Shown here: in pieces, positions 1 through 7,392 of the stretch
Layout of the letters: the number at the start of each line of letters is the position of its first letter
Numbering within the stretch: position 1 is the stretch's first letter
Source of the DNA: an uncultured Acidobacteriota bacterium
Lineage (GTDB): Bacteria; Acidobacteriota; Blastocatellia; Pyrinomonadales; Pyrinomonadaceae
Length of the DNA stretch: 39,986 bases
NCBI GenBank assembly: GCA_937871585.1
Contig: CALMPJ010000060.1
Span: 1 to 39,986, forward strand
Reading direction: 5' to 3'
The notes under the pieces: generated by a model
The model's input: the letters and a program-made list of their open reading frames with translations, nothing else
Told to the model about the DNA's origin: nothing
Database searches by the model: none
Program-made: the position numbers and the translations under genes

Positions 1-1
1 C

Positions 2-922
2 GAGATCTGGCCGAATTTCATTCGCGAGGCCAACCATTCGCTTGCCAAAGTTTGCATCGCAAATGGCCGTTTATCGGAGAAGTCGTATAAGCGTTATAGC
101 TATTTTAAGAAGTCGATGAAGCGTATTCTCGGATATTTTGCAGTCGCGGCAATGCAATCGAACGCCGACGCCAAGCGAATCATGGCCCTGGGAATGCGCG
201 CGAGCAAAGTTCGTGTGAGCGGCAATCTTAAGTTCGATCACAGTGTCGAGGCTGCAGAAAATGTTCTGACCGAGCAGTTTCGTAATCGGTTCGCTATCAC
301 GCCCGAAGCTCCGTTGATCATTGCTGCCAGCACCCACGAGAAAGAAGAAGCGTGGCTGCTCGATGTATTCAAAGAGATCTGGAAATCGGGCGGCGACCGT
401 CTGCCGAGGCTGATGATCGTACCGCGCCATCCCGAAAGATTTGAGGCAGTAACCGAGATGCTGCGAAAGACGGGGTTCTCGTTTGTAAAACGCAGTGAAT
501 CGGAATCTTCGCGGGACAAGACAGCGGAAGTCATCTTGCTCGACAGCATCGGCGAACTTCGCGCCGCATATCCGCTGGCCGAGGTCGTCTTTGTCGGCGG
601 CAGCCTGATCCCGCACGGCGGCCAAAGCATATTCGAACCTGCAGCATGCGGCAAAGCGATCGTGACTGGTCCTTATACAGATAATTTCAAAGCCGCGGTC
701 GCAGATTTTGCCGAACGTCGTGCACTTGTCCAGATCACGGTAACCAAAGAAAAAGCGATGATCGAAGAACTCATGGCCGCACTGCAGAAGCTCGTCCATG
801 ACCAAGGTAAACGCATGTCGCTCGGTTCTGCCGCCCTTAGCGCAATGAAAGCAAATCGCGGAGCGACATCGCACACGCTGGAATATCTCGAACCATATCT
901 GGGACAATCGACATTTAAGTAA
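2..922 (+). CDS. waaA: 3-deoxy-D-manno-octulosonic acid (Kdo) transferase, 5' end missing
   Basis: Transfers Kdo from CMP-Kdo to lipid A precursor at the inner membrane, an early step of LPS core assembly. The reading frame is open from base 2, so the gene begins before the window; about 306 C-terminal residues are present. The first visible residues contain EIWPNFIREA and NGRLSEKS, which match the end of the N-terminal GT-B domain of WaaA/KdtA. The C-terminal domain carries FVGGSLIPHGGQSIFEPA and GPYTDNF, the family's nucleotide-sugar binding segment. The ATG at 116 is internal and is not the real start. The stop codon directly abuts the ATG of the next gene, so the two are probably co-transcribed. 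The family call is secure; whether it adds one or more Kdo units cannot be read from sequence. Confidence 0.93.
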   Translation, partial: EIWPNFIREANHSLAKVCIANGRLSEKSYKRYSYFKKSMKRILGYFAVAAMQSNADAKRIMALGMRASKVRVSGNLKFDHSVEAAENVLTEQFRNRFAITPEAPLIIAASTHEKEEAWLLDVFKEIWKSGGDRLPRLMIVPRHPERFEAVTEMLRKTGFSFVKRSESESSRDKTAEVILLDSIGELRAAYPLAEVVFVGGSLIPHGGQSIFEPAACGKAIVTGPYTDNFKAAVADFAERRALVQITVTKEKAMIEELMAALQKLVHDQGKRMSLGSAALSAMKANRGATSHTLEYLEPYLGQSTFK

Positions 923-2119
923 ATGACGATCGTCTATCTGATCTTCTCCGTCCTGCTTATTTGGCTTAGCTTCCGTTCATTTTGCGGCGGCCTAGACTAT
1001 CTCGCCTTCTTTCGAACGGAACTTGCAAAGCCGCTCTCTGCCTACATGCCAAAAGCAACTATCATCGCTCCGTGTCGTGGAATCGACGAAGGTTTTCACG
1101 AAAATCTTACGGCACTGATCGAACAGGAGTATCCCGAATTCGAGGTGATTTTCGTCGTTGACGATGCGGACGATGAGGCCGTCGAAACGATAAATTTGCT
1201 CATCGCATCGACATCAAACGCGAAGCTGATAGTTGCACAAAAGGCGACCAATTCGTCGCAAAAGGTCGAGAATCTTCGCGAGGCCGTGTTACATGCGGCG
1301 GACGACTCGAAGGTTTTCGTCTTCGTCGATTCGGACGCAAGGCCGCAGAAACATTGGCTTCGGCGAATCGTTGCACCACTCGAAAACAACGATGTTGGAG
1401 CGGCGACAGGCTATCGATGGTTCATCTCGCCAAAATCGACGGTCGGCTCTGAATTACGTTCTGCCTGGAACGCTTCGATCGCATCGGCTCTCGGCCCGAA
1501 CACGGCGAGCAACTTCTGCTGGGGCGGTTCGATGGCGATACGGCGAGATGTTTTTGACGATATAAGTATGCGGGAACGCTGGGCCGGCACGCTGTCGGAC
1601 GATTTTGTAGTGACGAATTCGATGAAGGAAGTCGCCAAGTCGATCGTCTTTGTTCCTCAAGCATTGGCAGTAACTTATGAGACTTGCTCGTTCCGCTCGA
1701 TGCTCGAATTTACCACGCGTCAAATGAAGATCACGCGAGTCTATGCGACGCCGCTGTGGTTGCTGTCGTTTTTCGGAAGCACGGTCTTTCTTAGTGTTAT
1801 CGTGGCGTCGATCGCAATAATGGCGAGTTCGCGAATGGACGGCTGGCTGAGTTGGTTCGCATTTACGACCGTTTCGCTTGTGTTCGGCCTAAGTATCGGC
1901 AAGGCGTTTTTGCGACTCAAAGCAGTTCGTTTGGCATTGCCGAATTGGGATAATCTGTTGAAAAAGCAGACATTTCCTCAAATAACGCTGTTTCTCGTCG
2001 CTCCTGCGGTTTTTCTATATAATTGCGTTGCCGCTTTGATTTCTCGCCGCATAAATTGGCGCGGAACGGTCTATGAATTGAAATCGCGAACCGAAACTGT
2101 CATTATTTCTAGCGAATGA
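923..2119 (+). CDS. Membrane-anchored family 2 glycosyltransferase
   Basis: 398 aa. An N-terminal membrane segment (about residues 3-20) is followed by a GT-A glycosyltransferase domain and hydrophobic segments near residues 275-315 and 340-375. The catalytic pattern of processive or ceramide-glucosyltransferase-like GT2/GT21 enzymes is visible: an acidic cluster VVDDADDE, then FVDSDARP (DxD-like, metal/UDP binding), GTLSDDFVVT (candidate catalytic base), and RQMKITRVY, which resembles but does not exactly match the (Q/R)xxRW motif. The general layout recalls HpnI or ceramide glucosyltransferases, so the acceptor may be a lipid. The start abuts the waaA stop and the 3' end overlaps the next gene by ATGA. 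Position next to waaA suggests envelope glycolipid or LPS work; the acceptor is unknown. Confidence 0.8.
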   Translation: MTIVYLIFSVLLIWLSFRSFCGGLDYLAFFRTELAKPLSAYMPKATIIAPCRGIDEGFHENLTALIEQEYPEFEVIFVVDDADDEAVETINLLIASTSNAKLIVAQKATNSSQKVENLREAVLHAADDSKVFVFVDSDARPQKHWLRRIVAPLENNDVGAATGYRWFISPKSTVGSELRSAWNASIASALGPNTASNFCWGGSMAIRRDVFDDISMRERWAGTLSDDFVVTNSMKEVAKSIVFVPQALAVTYETCSFRSMLEFTTRQMKITRVYATPLWLLSFFGSTVFLSVIVASIAIMASSRMDGWLSWFAFTTVSLVFGLSIGKAFLRLKAVRLALPNWDNLLKKQTFPQITLFLVAPAVFLYNCVAALISRRINWRGTVYELKSRTETVIISSE

Positions 2120-2616
2120 TCGAGTTTGAGCCCACGAAAACTGAAGATGTTGAGATCGAGCAGCCACCGTACGAATGGCCTGAGGAATTGACCGATCCAT
2201 ACGCCGAACCGACGATCGAGCAAATGATCGACCCATACGCAGAAGCGGATGTCGTTGCGGATCGTGAGGTCGAAACCGTTGTATTGCCTGCGTTTGCCCA
2301 GGAATATGATACGCCGACCGAGGACGTGTTAGCTCAGTTGCCGTACGAAGAGCCGTCGGTCGAAGAAACAGCACGGCGTACCGGCATCGCATATTCTTTG
2401 GGAGTCGCGTTCTTTGTTTCGGTTACATTCTGTATGTTGCTTGGATGGTTGGCCGACTGGATGCTCGGTTCGCGGCCTTGGGGATTGGTCGGCGGCATTG
2501 TCCTGGGCTCGATAATGGGATTTGTTCAATTTTTCCGAATGTCCTCGCAGATGTATAAAACCGACAACCAAGCGATCAAGCCCCTTTTCCACCACGAAGA
2601 CGATACCGACCTTTGA
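2116..2616 (+). CDS. AtpZ/AtpI-like F0F1 ATP synthase accessory protein with acidic N-terminal extension
   Basis: 166 aa. Two hydrophobic helices (about residues 91-117 and 121-141) resemble the AtpZ/ATPase_gene1 family, small proteins encoded at the head of atp operons and linked to Mg2+/Ca2+ handling or assembly. Typical members are about 70-110 aa. Here roughly 85 extra N-terminal residues are strongly acidic, proline-containing and include DPYAE twice (residues 27-31 and 39-43). The ATG overlaps the preceding stop as ATGA, which supports this start and translational coupling to the glycosyltransferase. The C-terminus is acidic with HHEDD. It is followed by an AtpI-like gene, atpB and atpE, which supports the assignment. 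The function of the extension is unknown. Confidence 0.7.
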   Translation: MIEFEPTKTEDVEIEQPPYEWPEELTDPYAEPTIEQMIDPYAEADVVADREVETVVLPAFAQEYDTPTEDVLAQLPYEEPSVEETARRTGIAYSLGVAFFVSVTFCMLLGWLADWMLGSRPWGLVGGIVLGSIMGFVQFFRMSSQMYKTDNQAIKPLFHHEDDTDL

Positions 2617-2653
2617 GTTTTTTCTCAATAATTTGTAAAATTTAAGTTTCGCA

Positions 2654-3070
2654 ATGACCGAGGGACGCGAACCTTTGATAACCGAAACTCATCAAGCGGC
2701 CGGGCTTTCGCATAAGCGGATCTTGCTTCTGATGGCCATCATCTGCGTCGCGTTGGCGATCGTTGGGCTTGTTTTCATAGGCACGATGTTCGGCATCGGC
2801 GTATTGTTCGGCGGAGCGATGGCATTTGCCAATTATTTTTGGCAGGAAAGCTCGACGCGAGCGATCTTTGCGGTAGCTGCGGGCGGCAGCAAGCCATTCT
2901 TCCCGGCACTGAGATATGTGCTCAGATATTTGGTGATCGGCGGTGCTATTTGGTTGGTTTACATCACGGATGCGTTCCCGATAGTTGCGGTAATAATGGG
3001 CCTCGCGGCGTTTACATTCGCGGTAATGGCCGAAGCTTTTATTAGTATTTTGTTTAGGAAAAGATCGTAA
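2654..3070 (+). CDS. atpI: ATP synthase subunit I-like membrane protein (AtpI)
   Basis: 138 aa with four predicted membrane helices (about residues 22-42, 45-65, 85-108 and 110-133) after a short hydrophilic N-terminus. This matches the ATP_synt_I family, which helps assemble the c-ring or handle Mg2+ and normally precedes atpB. Sequence conservation in this family is low, so the call leans on topology, length and position. The stop and the atpB start overlap as TAATG, a sign of coupled translation. The 37-base gap from the upstream gene holds only AT-rich sequence and no clear terminator. Confidence 0.72.
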   Translation: MTEGREPLITETHQAAGLSHKRILLLMAIICVALAIVGLVFIGTMFGIGVLFGGAMAFANYFWQESSTRAIFAVAAGGSKPFFPALRYVLRYLVIGGAIWLVYITDAFPIVAVIMGLAAFTFAVMAEAFISILFRKRS

Positions 3071-3963
3071 TGTTTCTTTTTGCCGAAGGCGGCCATCACA
3101 CGCCGCTAATCGTAGATTTTATCAACACCACATTTGGTGAGCCTGTCCATAAGTTTCAGGTTACGTACACCGAACCGCTTTGGAATAAGTACGTTTTCTC
3201 GAAATTTGGAACGAGCGCCTCGAAAGCGTTTGGCCCATACACTGTCGAGAACGCGATCCCGTGGTACACGATAATGTTCGTCATCGCGTGTTTGCTGACC
3301 GTCGCGATCATTTGGATCATGAAGGGCAAGCTTAGCCAGGACGATCCAAAGCCGGGACAGTTGACGCTCGAAGCTGGTGTTTTGGCGGTTCGCGATCTGA
3401 TCTCGCGAATTGTTGGTGATCATGGTGCGAGGCACTTTCCGGTCGTTGCTACGTTCGGAACGCTGATCTTGGTCTCGAATCTGATGGGCCAGTTCCCTAT
3501 GTTCATGTCGCCGACGGCATCGGTAAATGTGACCATCGCTCTCGGTATCTCGTCGTTCGTTTATTACAATTACGTTGGTATCGCCGAGAACGGCCTGTTC
3601 GGACATATCAAGCATTTCGCCGGTCCGAAACTGCCGATGCTGATGCTGCCGATCACGGGACTGATCTTCTTCATCGAATTGATCTCGAACTCGATCCGTC
3701 CGTTCACGCTCGGTGTTCGACTGTTCGCGAATATGTATTCTGACGAGCAGGTTTTTGTGCAGATCACGAACCTCGCTCCGCCGTACACACATTTCATCGT
3801 GCCGCTGGCACTGACAGGATTGGGCGTGTTCGTAGCGTTTGTTCAGGCATTCGTATTCACGCTGCTGTCGCTAATTTACATCGGCGAAGTTTCGCACGCT
3901 CCGCATGACGATCATGATCATGCGGACGAGCACCACGGCGACGCGACCGTCGCTCACGCTTAA
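3070..3963 (+). CDS. atpB: F0F1 ATP synthase subunit a
   Basis: 297 aa integral membrane protein forming the half-channels of the F0 rotor-stator interface. The diagnostic helix reads SIRPFTLGVRLFANMY, with the essential arginine in GVRLFANM (equivalent to E. coli Arg210). The last helix FVQAFVFTLLSLIYIGEVSH carries the conserved glutamine (E. coli Gln252 position). Five to six helices are evident. The N-terminus is longer than in E. coli, and the C-terminus ends in an unusual Asp/His-rich tail (about residues 278-297, with HDDHDHADEHH) that could bind metal or be an unstructured tail. It overlaps atpI by one base. The next gene, atpE, lies 232 bases downstream instead of following tightly. 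Confidence 0.96.
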   Translation: MFLFAEGGHHTPLIVDFINTTFGEPVHKFQVTYTEPLWNKYVFSKFGTSASKAFGPYTVENAIPWYTIMFVIACLLTVAIIWIMKGKLSQDDPKPGQLTLEAGVLAVRDLISRIVGDHGARHFPVVATFGTLILVSNLMGQFPMFMSPTASVNVTIALGISSFVYYNYVGIAENGLFGHIKHFAGPKLPMLMLPITGLIFFIELISNSIRPFTLGVRLFANMYSDEQVFVQITNLAPPYTHFIVPLALTGLGVFVAFVQAFVFTLLSLIYIGEVSHAPHDDHDHADEHHGDATVAHA

Positions 3964-4195
3964 TAAGTTTCAGAAGATACGGACTCTCGTCCGTGATGTT
4001 TGAAAATCAGAAGACGTTAGTCAAAATCGAGCGAGTTTGCGTTTTATAGCAACTATGCCCGCACGCTACAGGCGACGTGGACTCTACGGAGTATAAAATC
4101 CACGGAATACCGGAAGTGAGGCGAAATTATACACGCCAAGCAAGCACGCGAGTTTCGAGACTGACGATCTTCTTAATTTAGAAGGAGATAGAAAA
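3964..4195 (+). promoter_or_regulatory. atpB-atpE intergenic leader with hairpins
   Basis: This 232-base non-coding stretch separates subunits a and c. It holds a perfect 6-bp hairpin (ACGGAC / GTCCGT, loop TCTC) at 3979-3994 without a U-run, and a second small fold around 4077-4103 (GTGG..CCAC enclosing ACTC..GAGT). Subunit c is needed in many copies per complex, and in other bacteria the atpE leader boosts translation or stabilises processed mRNA; a similar role here is inference. No convincing -35/-10 pair was found. No supported gene lies inside. Confidence 0.4.
4182..4187 (+). promoter_or_regulatory. Strong Shine-Dalgarno for atpE
   Basis: AAGGAG lies eight bases before the atpE ATG at 4196. 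It is one of the strongest ribosome binding sites in the window, most other genes having weak or no visible SD. This fits the high stoichiometry of subunit c. Confidence 0.75.
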
Positions 4196-4513
4196 ATGAA
4201 TAAATTCAAATACGTAATGTATGCAACGCTTGCGATCGCATTGCTCGCAGTTGCTTCGTTCGCTCAAGCCGGCGGTGCTGCCGACAACGAATCGACCGTC
4301 AATGCTGCAAAGGCTATCGGCGGCGGTATCGGTTTCGGTCTCGTTGCAGGTCTTGCTGCTATCGGTCAGGGACTCGTTGGTTCGCGTGCTGCTGAAGGTG
4401 CTGCCCGTAATCCTGGTGCAACCAGCAACATTCAGACGCTTATGATCATTGCGCTCGCTCTGATCGAGTCGCTCGTGCTGTTCGCATTGCTTATCGTCTT
4501 CGTTAAGTTGTAA
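4196..4513 (+). CDS. atpE: F0F1 ATP synthase subunit c with cleavable-looking N-terminal extension
   Basis: 105 aa, longer than the usual 70-90. Residues 1-25 look like a signal peptide (basic start, hydrophobic core, SFAQA), followed by the two-helix hairpin of the c-ring (about 36-63 and 79-104) with the polar loop AARNPGA. The ion-carrying carboxylate is E91 in ALIESLVLF. Gln58 in the first helix and Ser92 after the glutamate occupy positions equivalent to Gln32 and Ser66 of the Na+-binding Ilyobacter c-subunit, but the equivalents of its Thr67 and Tyr70 are Leu93 and Phe96. H+ specificity therefore cannot be assumed. A strong SD precedes it and a terminator follows, so the cluster ends here; subunit b and F1 genes must lie elsewhere. 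Confidence 0.95.
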   Translation: MNKFKYVMYATLAIALLAVASFAQAGGAADNESTVNAAKAIGGGIGFGLVAGLAAIGQGLVGSRAAEGAARNPGATSNIQTLMIIALALIESLVLFALLIVFVKL

Positions 4514-4535
4514 ATCGACGGCGGATTCAAATATT

Positions 4536-4571
4536 CGCGGGCACGGCCTTTTGGCTATGCCCGCGATTTTT
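4536..4571 (+). terminator. Rho-independent terminator after atpE
   Basis: An 8-bp GC-rich stem (CGCGGGCA / TGCCCGCG, 4536-4543 with 4558-4565) with a 14-base loop containing a further GCC/GGC pairing is followed by A and five T. It lies 22 bases after the atpE stop. Confidence 0.88.
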
Positions 4572-4644
4572 ATTGTAATTGCAGTGCCGCAAGGTTTATG
4601 CTTTTAATTGCAACCTGAGGAGATTCTCAGCGTTCTAAATATAG

Positions 4645-6105
4645 ATGTTTGACGACGTAGAAGGAAAACTCATTGCCGATAAGTACCGTGTCGAGAGCCT
4701 CATTCGCGAGAGCGATTCGGGCGATCTGTACCACGGCAAACACGACGTTACGGGCCTGCCCGTGGTCATTCGAATTTTGCCGCGAGCAATTGCGATGGAC
4801 GCTCGCTGGGCGAAAGGTTTCTTAGATTCCGCACGCTCTGCGGCGTCGATAGATCACAAAAACCTTCTGCGGATCACCGATTTCGGCACGGATTCGAAAG
4901 GAACGGTTTACGCTATTCACGAATCGGTAAACGGTCGAACACTTACAGATGTACTTAGCGAGGAACCAAAATTAGAACAGGCGAAAGTTTTGAGTTTTGC
5001 AGTTCAGACCGCCGACGGAGCCGCTGCGATCCACGAGCGAGGATTCGTGCACGGCGATATTTCGCCGGACAACATTTTCATCGACGGCGACGAGGCGAGA
5101 TTGTTGCCAAATACATCGGCTTCATCTGATCTCGTCGGCGGGAAAGCGACCGAATATTCGGCACCGGAACAGTCCGGCGAGTTTTCCGTTACGGACGAGC
5201 GCTCTGACGTTTACTCGCTTGGTGCTGTTATCTACAAGGCTCTGACGGGCGAGACTCCGCAAGCTGAGTTGGTGCCGATGTCCGCGTTTCGCGATGACCT
5301 GCACAAACAGATCGATCCGATAGTATCGACGGCGTTGGCTCGCGAGTCGGACGAGCGTTATCAGACAATGGCATCGTTCGCTGAGGATTTGAATCGAGTT
5401 CGCGACGAAGTATCTCCGCAAAAGGCAGCGGCCGCCGCAGTCGGCAAGAACATTTGGCAAACTGCGTTCATCGCTCTTTTGGGCATTGTCTTGCTCGGCG
5501 GAGCTTTGATCTATTTCACTACCGGCAAGAAAACCGATCCTGAAACAGCGATGACGTTCGATGCGAACGCAATGCCGGTGCAGCCAATAGGCCCGGCGAC
5601 CGGCATTGACGAAGAACGCTTGATGAAGCTCGTACCTACTACGGATGCTGCTCTTCTCGATCCGATGATGACACCTCCGGGAACGCTCGCCGGTGGCGAC
5701 GACGGCCTCAATCCATGGGCGAATGGCGGTGCTCCACCTATAGGTGCTCCGGCACCGATGCCCGGAGGAATTCCTCCAACCGGTATGCCTCCCGCAGTTT
5801 ACATTCCGCCCGGCGGCCAGACCGTAACGGTCGATCCAAGTCTCGGCGGCAGTCAATTCATGCCACCCGAGGGCGGCGTGATATTGGTTCCTATTCCGGC
5901 GAATACGCCTGAGCCAAAGGTCGATGTAACGCCGAAAACACCTGCGGCGAACACAGCGGCTCCACAGCCAACGCCCGGAACCGCGACGACCGGTCCGAAG
6001 ACGTTTGCTACACCGCAGCCAAGGGCTCCGAAGCCAGCGGCTAAACCTACAAAAACCAAGAGCGGACCGGCAGCCGAAACAGGCTCACCTTCGGGAACTC
6101 AGTAG
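4645..6105 (+). CDS. Membrane-anchored serine/threonine pseudokinase with proline-rich tail
   Basis: 486 aa. Residues about 13-255 have the fold signature of bacterial Hanks-type kinases: HGDISPDNIFI (catalytic-loop equivalent, D138 and N143 kept), SAPEQ (APE motif, 172-176) and DVYSLGAVIYKALTGETP (188-205). Several catalytic elements are missing: the glycine loop is degenerate (RESDSGDLYHG), the VAIK lysine is Arg43, HRD is HGD, and there is no DFG (residues 151-156 read ARLLPN). This makes it a probable pseudokinase, perhaps a scaffold or ligand sensor. One membrane helix (about 272-291) is followed by roughly 190 residues rich in Pro, Ala, Gly and Thr, presumably outside the cytoplasm. In-frame stops lie just before the ATG, which fixes the start. 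Its 3' end overlaps the convergent ankyrin gene by 21 bases. Confidence 0.85.
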   Translation: MFDDVEGKLIADKYRVESLIRESDSGDLYHGKHDVTGLPVVIRILPRAIAMDARWAKGFLDSARSAASIDHKNLLRITDFGTDSKGTVYAIHESVNGRTLTDVLSEEPKLEQAKVLSFAVQTADGAAAIHERGFVHGDISPDNIFIDGDEARLLPNTSASSDLVGGKATEYSAPEQSGEFSVTDERSDVYSLGAVIYKALTGETPQAELVPMSAFRDDLHKQIDPIVSTALARESDERYQTMASFAEDLNRVRDEVSPQKAAAAAVGKNIWQTAFIALLGIVLLGGALIYFTTGKKTDPETAMTFDANAMPVQPIGPATGIDEERLMKLVPTTDAALLDPMMTPPGTLAGGDDGLNPWANGGAPPIGAPAPMPGGIPPTGMPPAVYIPPGGQTVTVDPSLGGSQFMPPEGGVILVPIPANTPEPKVDVTPKTPAANTAAPQPTPGTATTGPKTFATPQPRAPKPAAKPTKTKSGPAAETGSPSGTQ

Positions 6106-7287
6106 ATTTACAATTTCAGAATTTCCATTTGAACGGGCGAGATCGAGTGCGGTCTTGCCCTCTTTGTTTTTGAGCAGAGTATTTGCCTTAAACAATTTCA
6201 GCGTTCTTACAGCCTCGACCTGTCCGGCCCTTGCTGCCAACATCAGAGCTGTCATTCCTTCGTAGTCCTGGCGATCCACACTCATTTGTCGGTAGTTAGC
6301 GGCAATGGCAAGCATCTCGGCTCGTTCGTTACCTTTCTTTTTTCGAGCCTCGGCCGGTGCCATTCGAGCAAACTGATAAGCGAACGAAAATGCTCTCAGT
6401 GCATTATTGCTTCCGTTCTCTGCGGCTATCATCAACGGTGTGCGGCCTTGCCGATTCACCCATTTAAGATCACTGACGCCCAGCAACAGTAGTGTCGAAT
6501 CGAAATAGTCGTATTCGATCGCGTAATCTAGGGGCGACTTTGCATCATTATCGCGGCGATTCGGCTCGGCTCCGGACATTAGTAGTTTTTTGACCAGCCA
6601 GCCGTTATCAAAGCGAGCTGCCCGCATTACCGCTGATTCGCCATTCGCGTTCGTCTTATCTACGGCCGAGCGATCTAACACAAAAAGCTCATTGGTGTAC
6701 AACTCGCGTCGGCTGGCAAAATAAAAAAGGAAATTCTCCTTGTTCTTATCGACCTCATTCTGCCACTCGGCAGATCCTCGTTCAGTGAATTTTCCGAATA
6801 CAATGCCGTAATAAGAAGCTGCCATCATCGCCGATGCCGAGTTTGAATGTCGCGGCAACTTCTGAATGATATCCCACGGCGCTGTCCAGCTTATTCGATC
6901 CTCGATCAATAGTCTCCATGAACGCTCGTCCGTATCCTTGCCGACTTGGTCTTGATGCTTTCTTTCAATGTACGTCATTCCGTACTTGTCTTTCTTTGAC
7001 TCATCGATGCCGGAGCTGATCAGTAGTTTCTGTGGATTCTCTGGGACTTCGGGATACTCAGTCGTCCAGAACAAGGCGGTCGAACCGTATTCATTTCTCC
7101 CATTTATGTCAGCTCCCGCATCAAGCAGTAGCTTGACGGCCTCAGGCGTTTTGCGAAACACGTCGAAACCTATTACGGCGCGGAGCAATGCAGGTTGGCC
7201 AAATTTGTCGCGTGTGTTTGGCGAGATGCCGTTCTTGAGGTGAAGTTTGATCGCTTCGAGATCGGCGTATTCGCACGCTCGCAGCAA
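6085..7287 (-). CDS. Ankyrin-repeat protein body (separated from its signal peptide by an in-frame stop)
   Basis: Open frame of 400 codons beginning at a TTG. At least six ankyrin-type repeats are visible, including QPALLRAV..VKLLLDAGADINGRN, GSTALFWT, NGESAVMRAARF, QGRTPLMIAAENGS, YEGMTALMLAARAG and EGKTALDLARSNGNSEIVNLL. Ankyrin repeats mediate protein-protein contacts. The same frame continues upstream, past one TAA (7318-7320), into a clean signal peptide that starts at 7392, so the intact gene probably encoded a roughly 435-residue exported protein. The TTG at 7287 has no obvious SD and is likely not the native start. It is the last gene of the moxR operon and overlaps the pseudokinase gene tail to tail. 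The product may be made only by readthrough or internal initiation, if at all. Confidence 0.75.
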   Translation of the reverse strand: MLRACEYADLEAIKLHLKNGISPNTRDKFGQPALLRAVIGFDVFRKTPEAVKLLLDAGADINGRNEYGSTALFWTTEYPEVPENPQKLLISSGIDESKKDKYGMTYIERKHQDQVGKDTDERSWRLLIEDRISWTAPWDIIQKLPRHSNSASAMMAASYYGIVFGKFTERGSAEWQNEVDKNKENFLFYFASRRELYTNELFVLDRSAVDKTNANGESAVMRAARFDNGWLVKKLLMSGAEPNRRDNDAKSPLDYAIEYDYFDSTLLLLGVSDLKWVNRQGRTPLMIAAENGSNNALRAFSFAYQFARMAPAEARKKKGNERAEMLAIAANYRQMSVDRQDYEGMTALMLAARAGQVEAVRTLKLFKANTLLKNKEGKTALDLARSNGNSEIVNLLSSRR

Positions 7288-7317
7288 CTTTTCTTTTTGC
7301 TTCCTTTTGGAAACAGC

Positions 7318-7392
7318 TTATTTCTGCGCGAACGAGCTGCCCGCCAATAGCGACATCGCCAAAACGACGATTACGAAGCGACAAACGATCAT
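7318..7392 (-). pseudogene. Signal-peptide exon-like 5' part of the ankyrin gene, ended by in-frame TAA
   Basis: ATG at 7392 overlaps the moxR stop as ATGA, the same coupling used elsewhere in this operon. It encodes 24 residues, starting [18 protein letters not shown] and ending SSFAQK, a textbook signal peptide with a likely cleavage site at SFA-Q, then TAA at 7320-7318. Translation in the same frame after the stop reads AVSKRKQKEK and then runs straight into the ankyrin repeats without any shift. One base substitution (for example CAA, GAA or AAA to TAA) would explain it. Alternatives are a sequencing error or programmed readthrough. Confidence 0.75.

Noticed and set aside
71..907. 278-codon open frame on the minus strand
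   Set aside because: It lies fully opposite waaA, its translation has no recognisable domain, and the opposite frame has clear WaaA motifs.
3996..4049. 17-residue ORF in the atpB-atpE gap
   Set aside because: No SD, no signal peptide and no sign of coding bias; kept only as part of the leader description.
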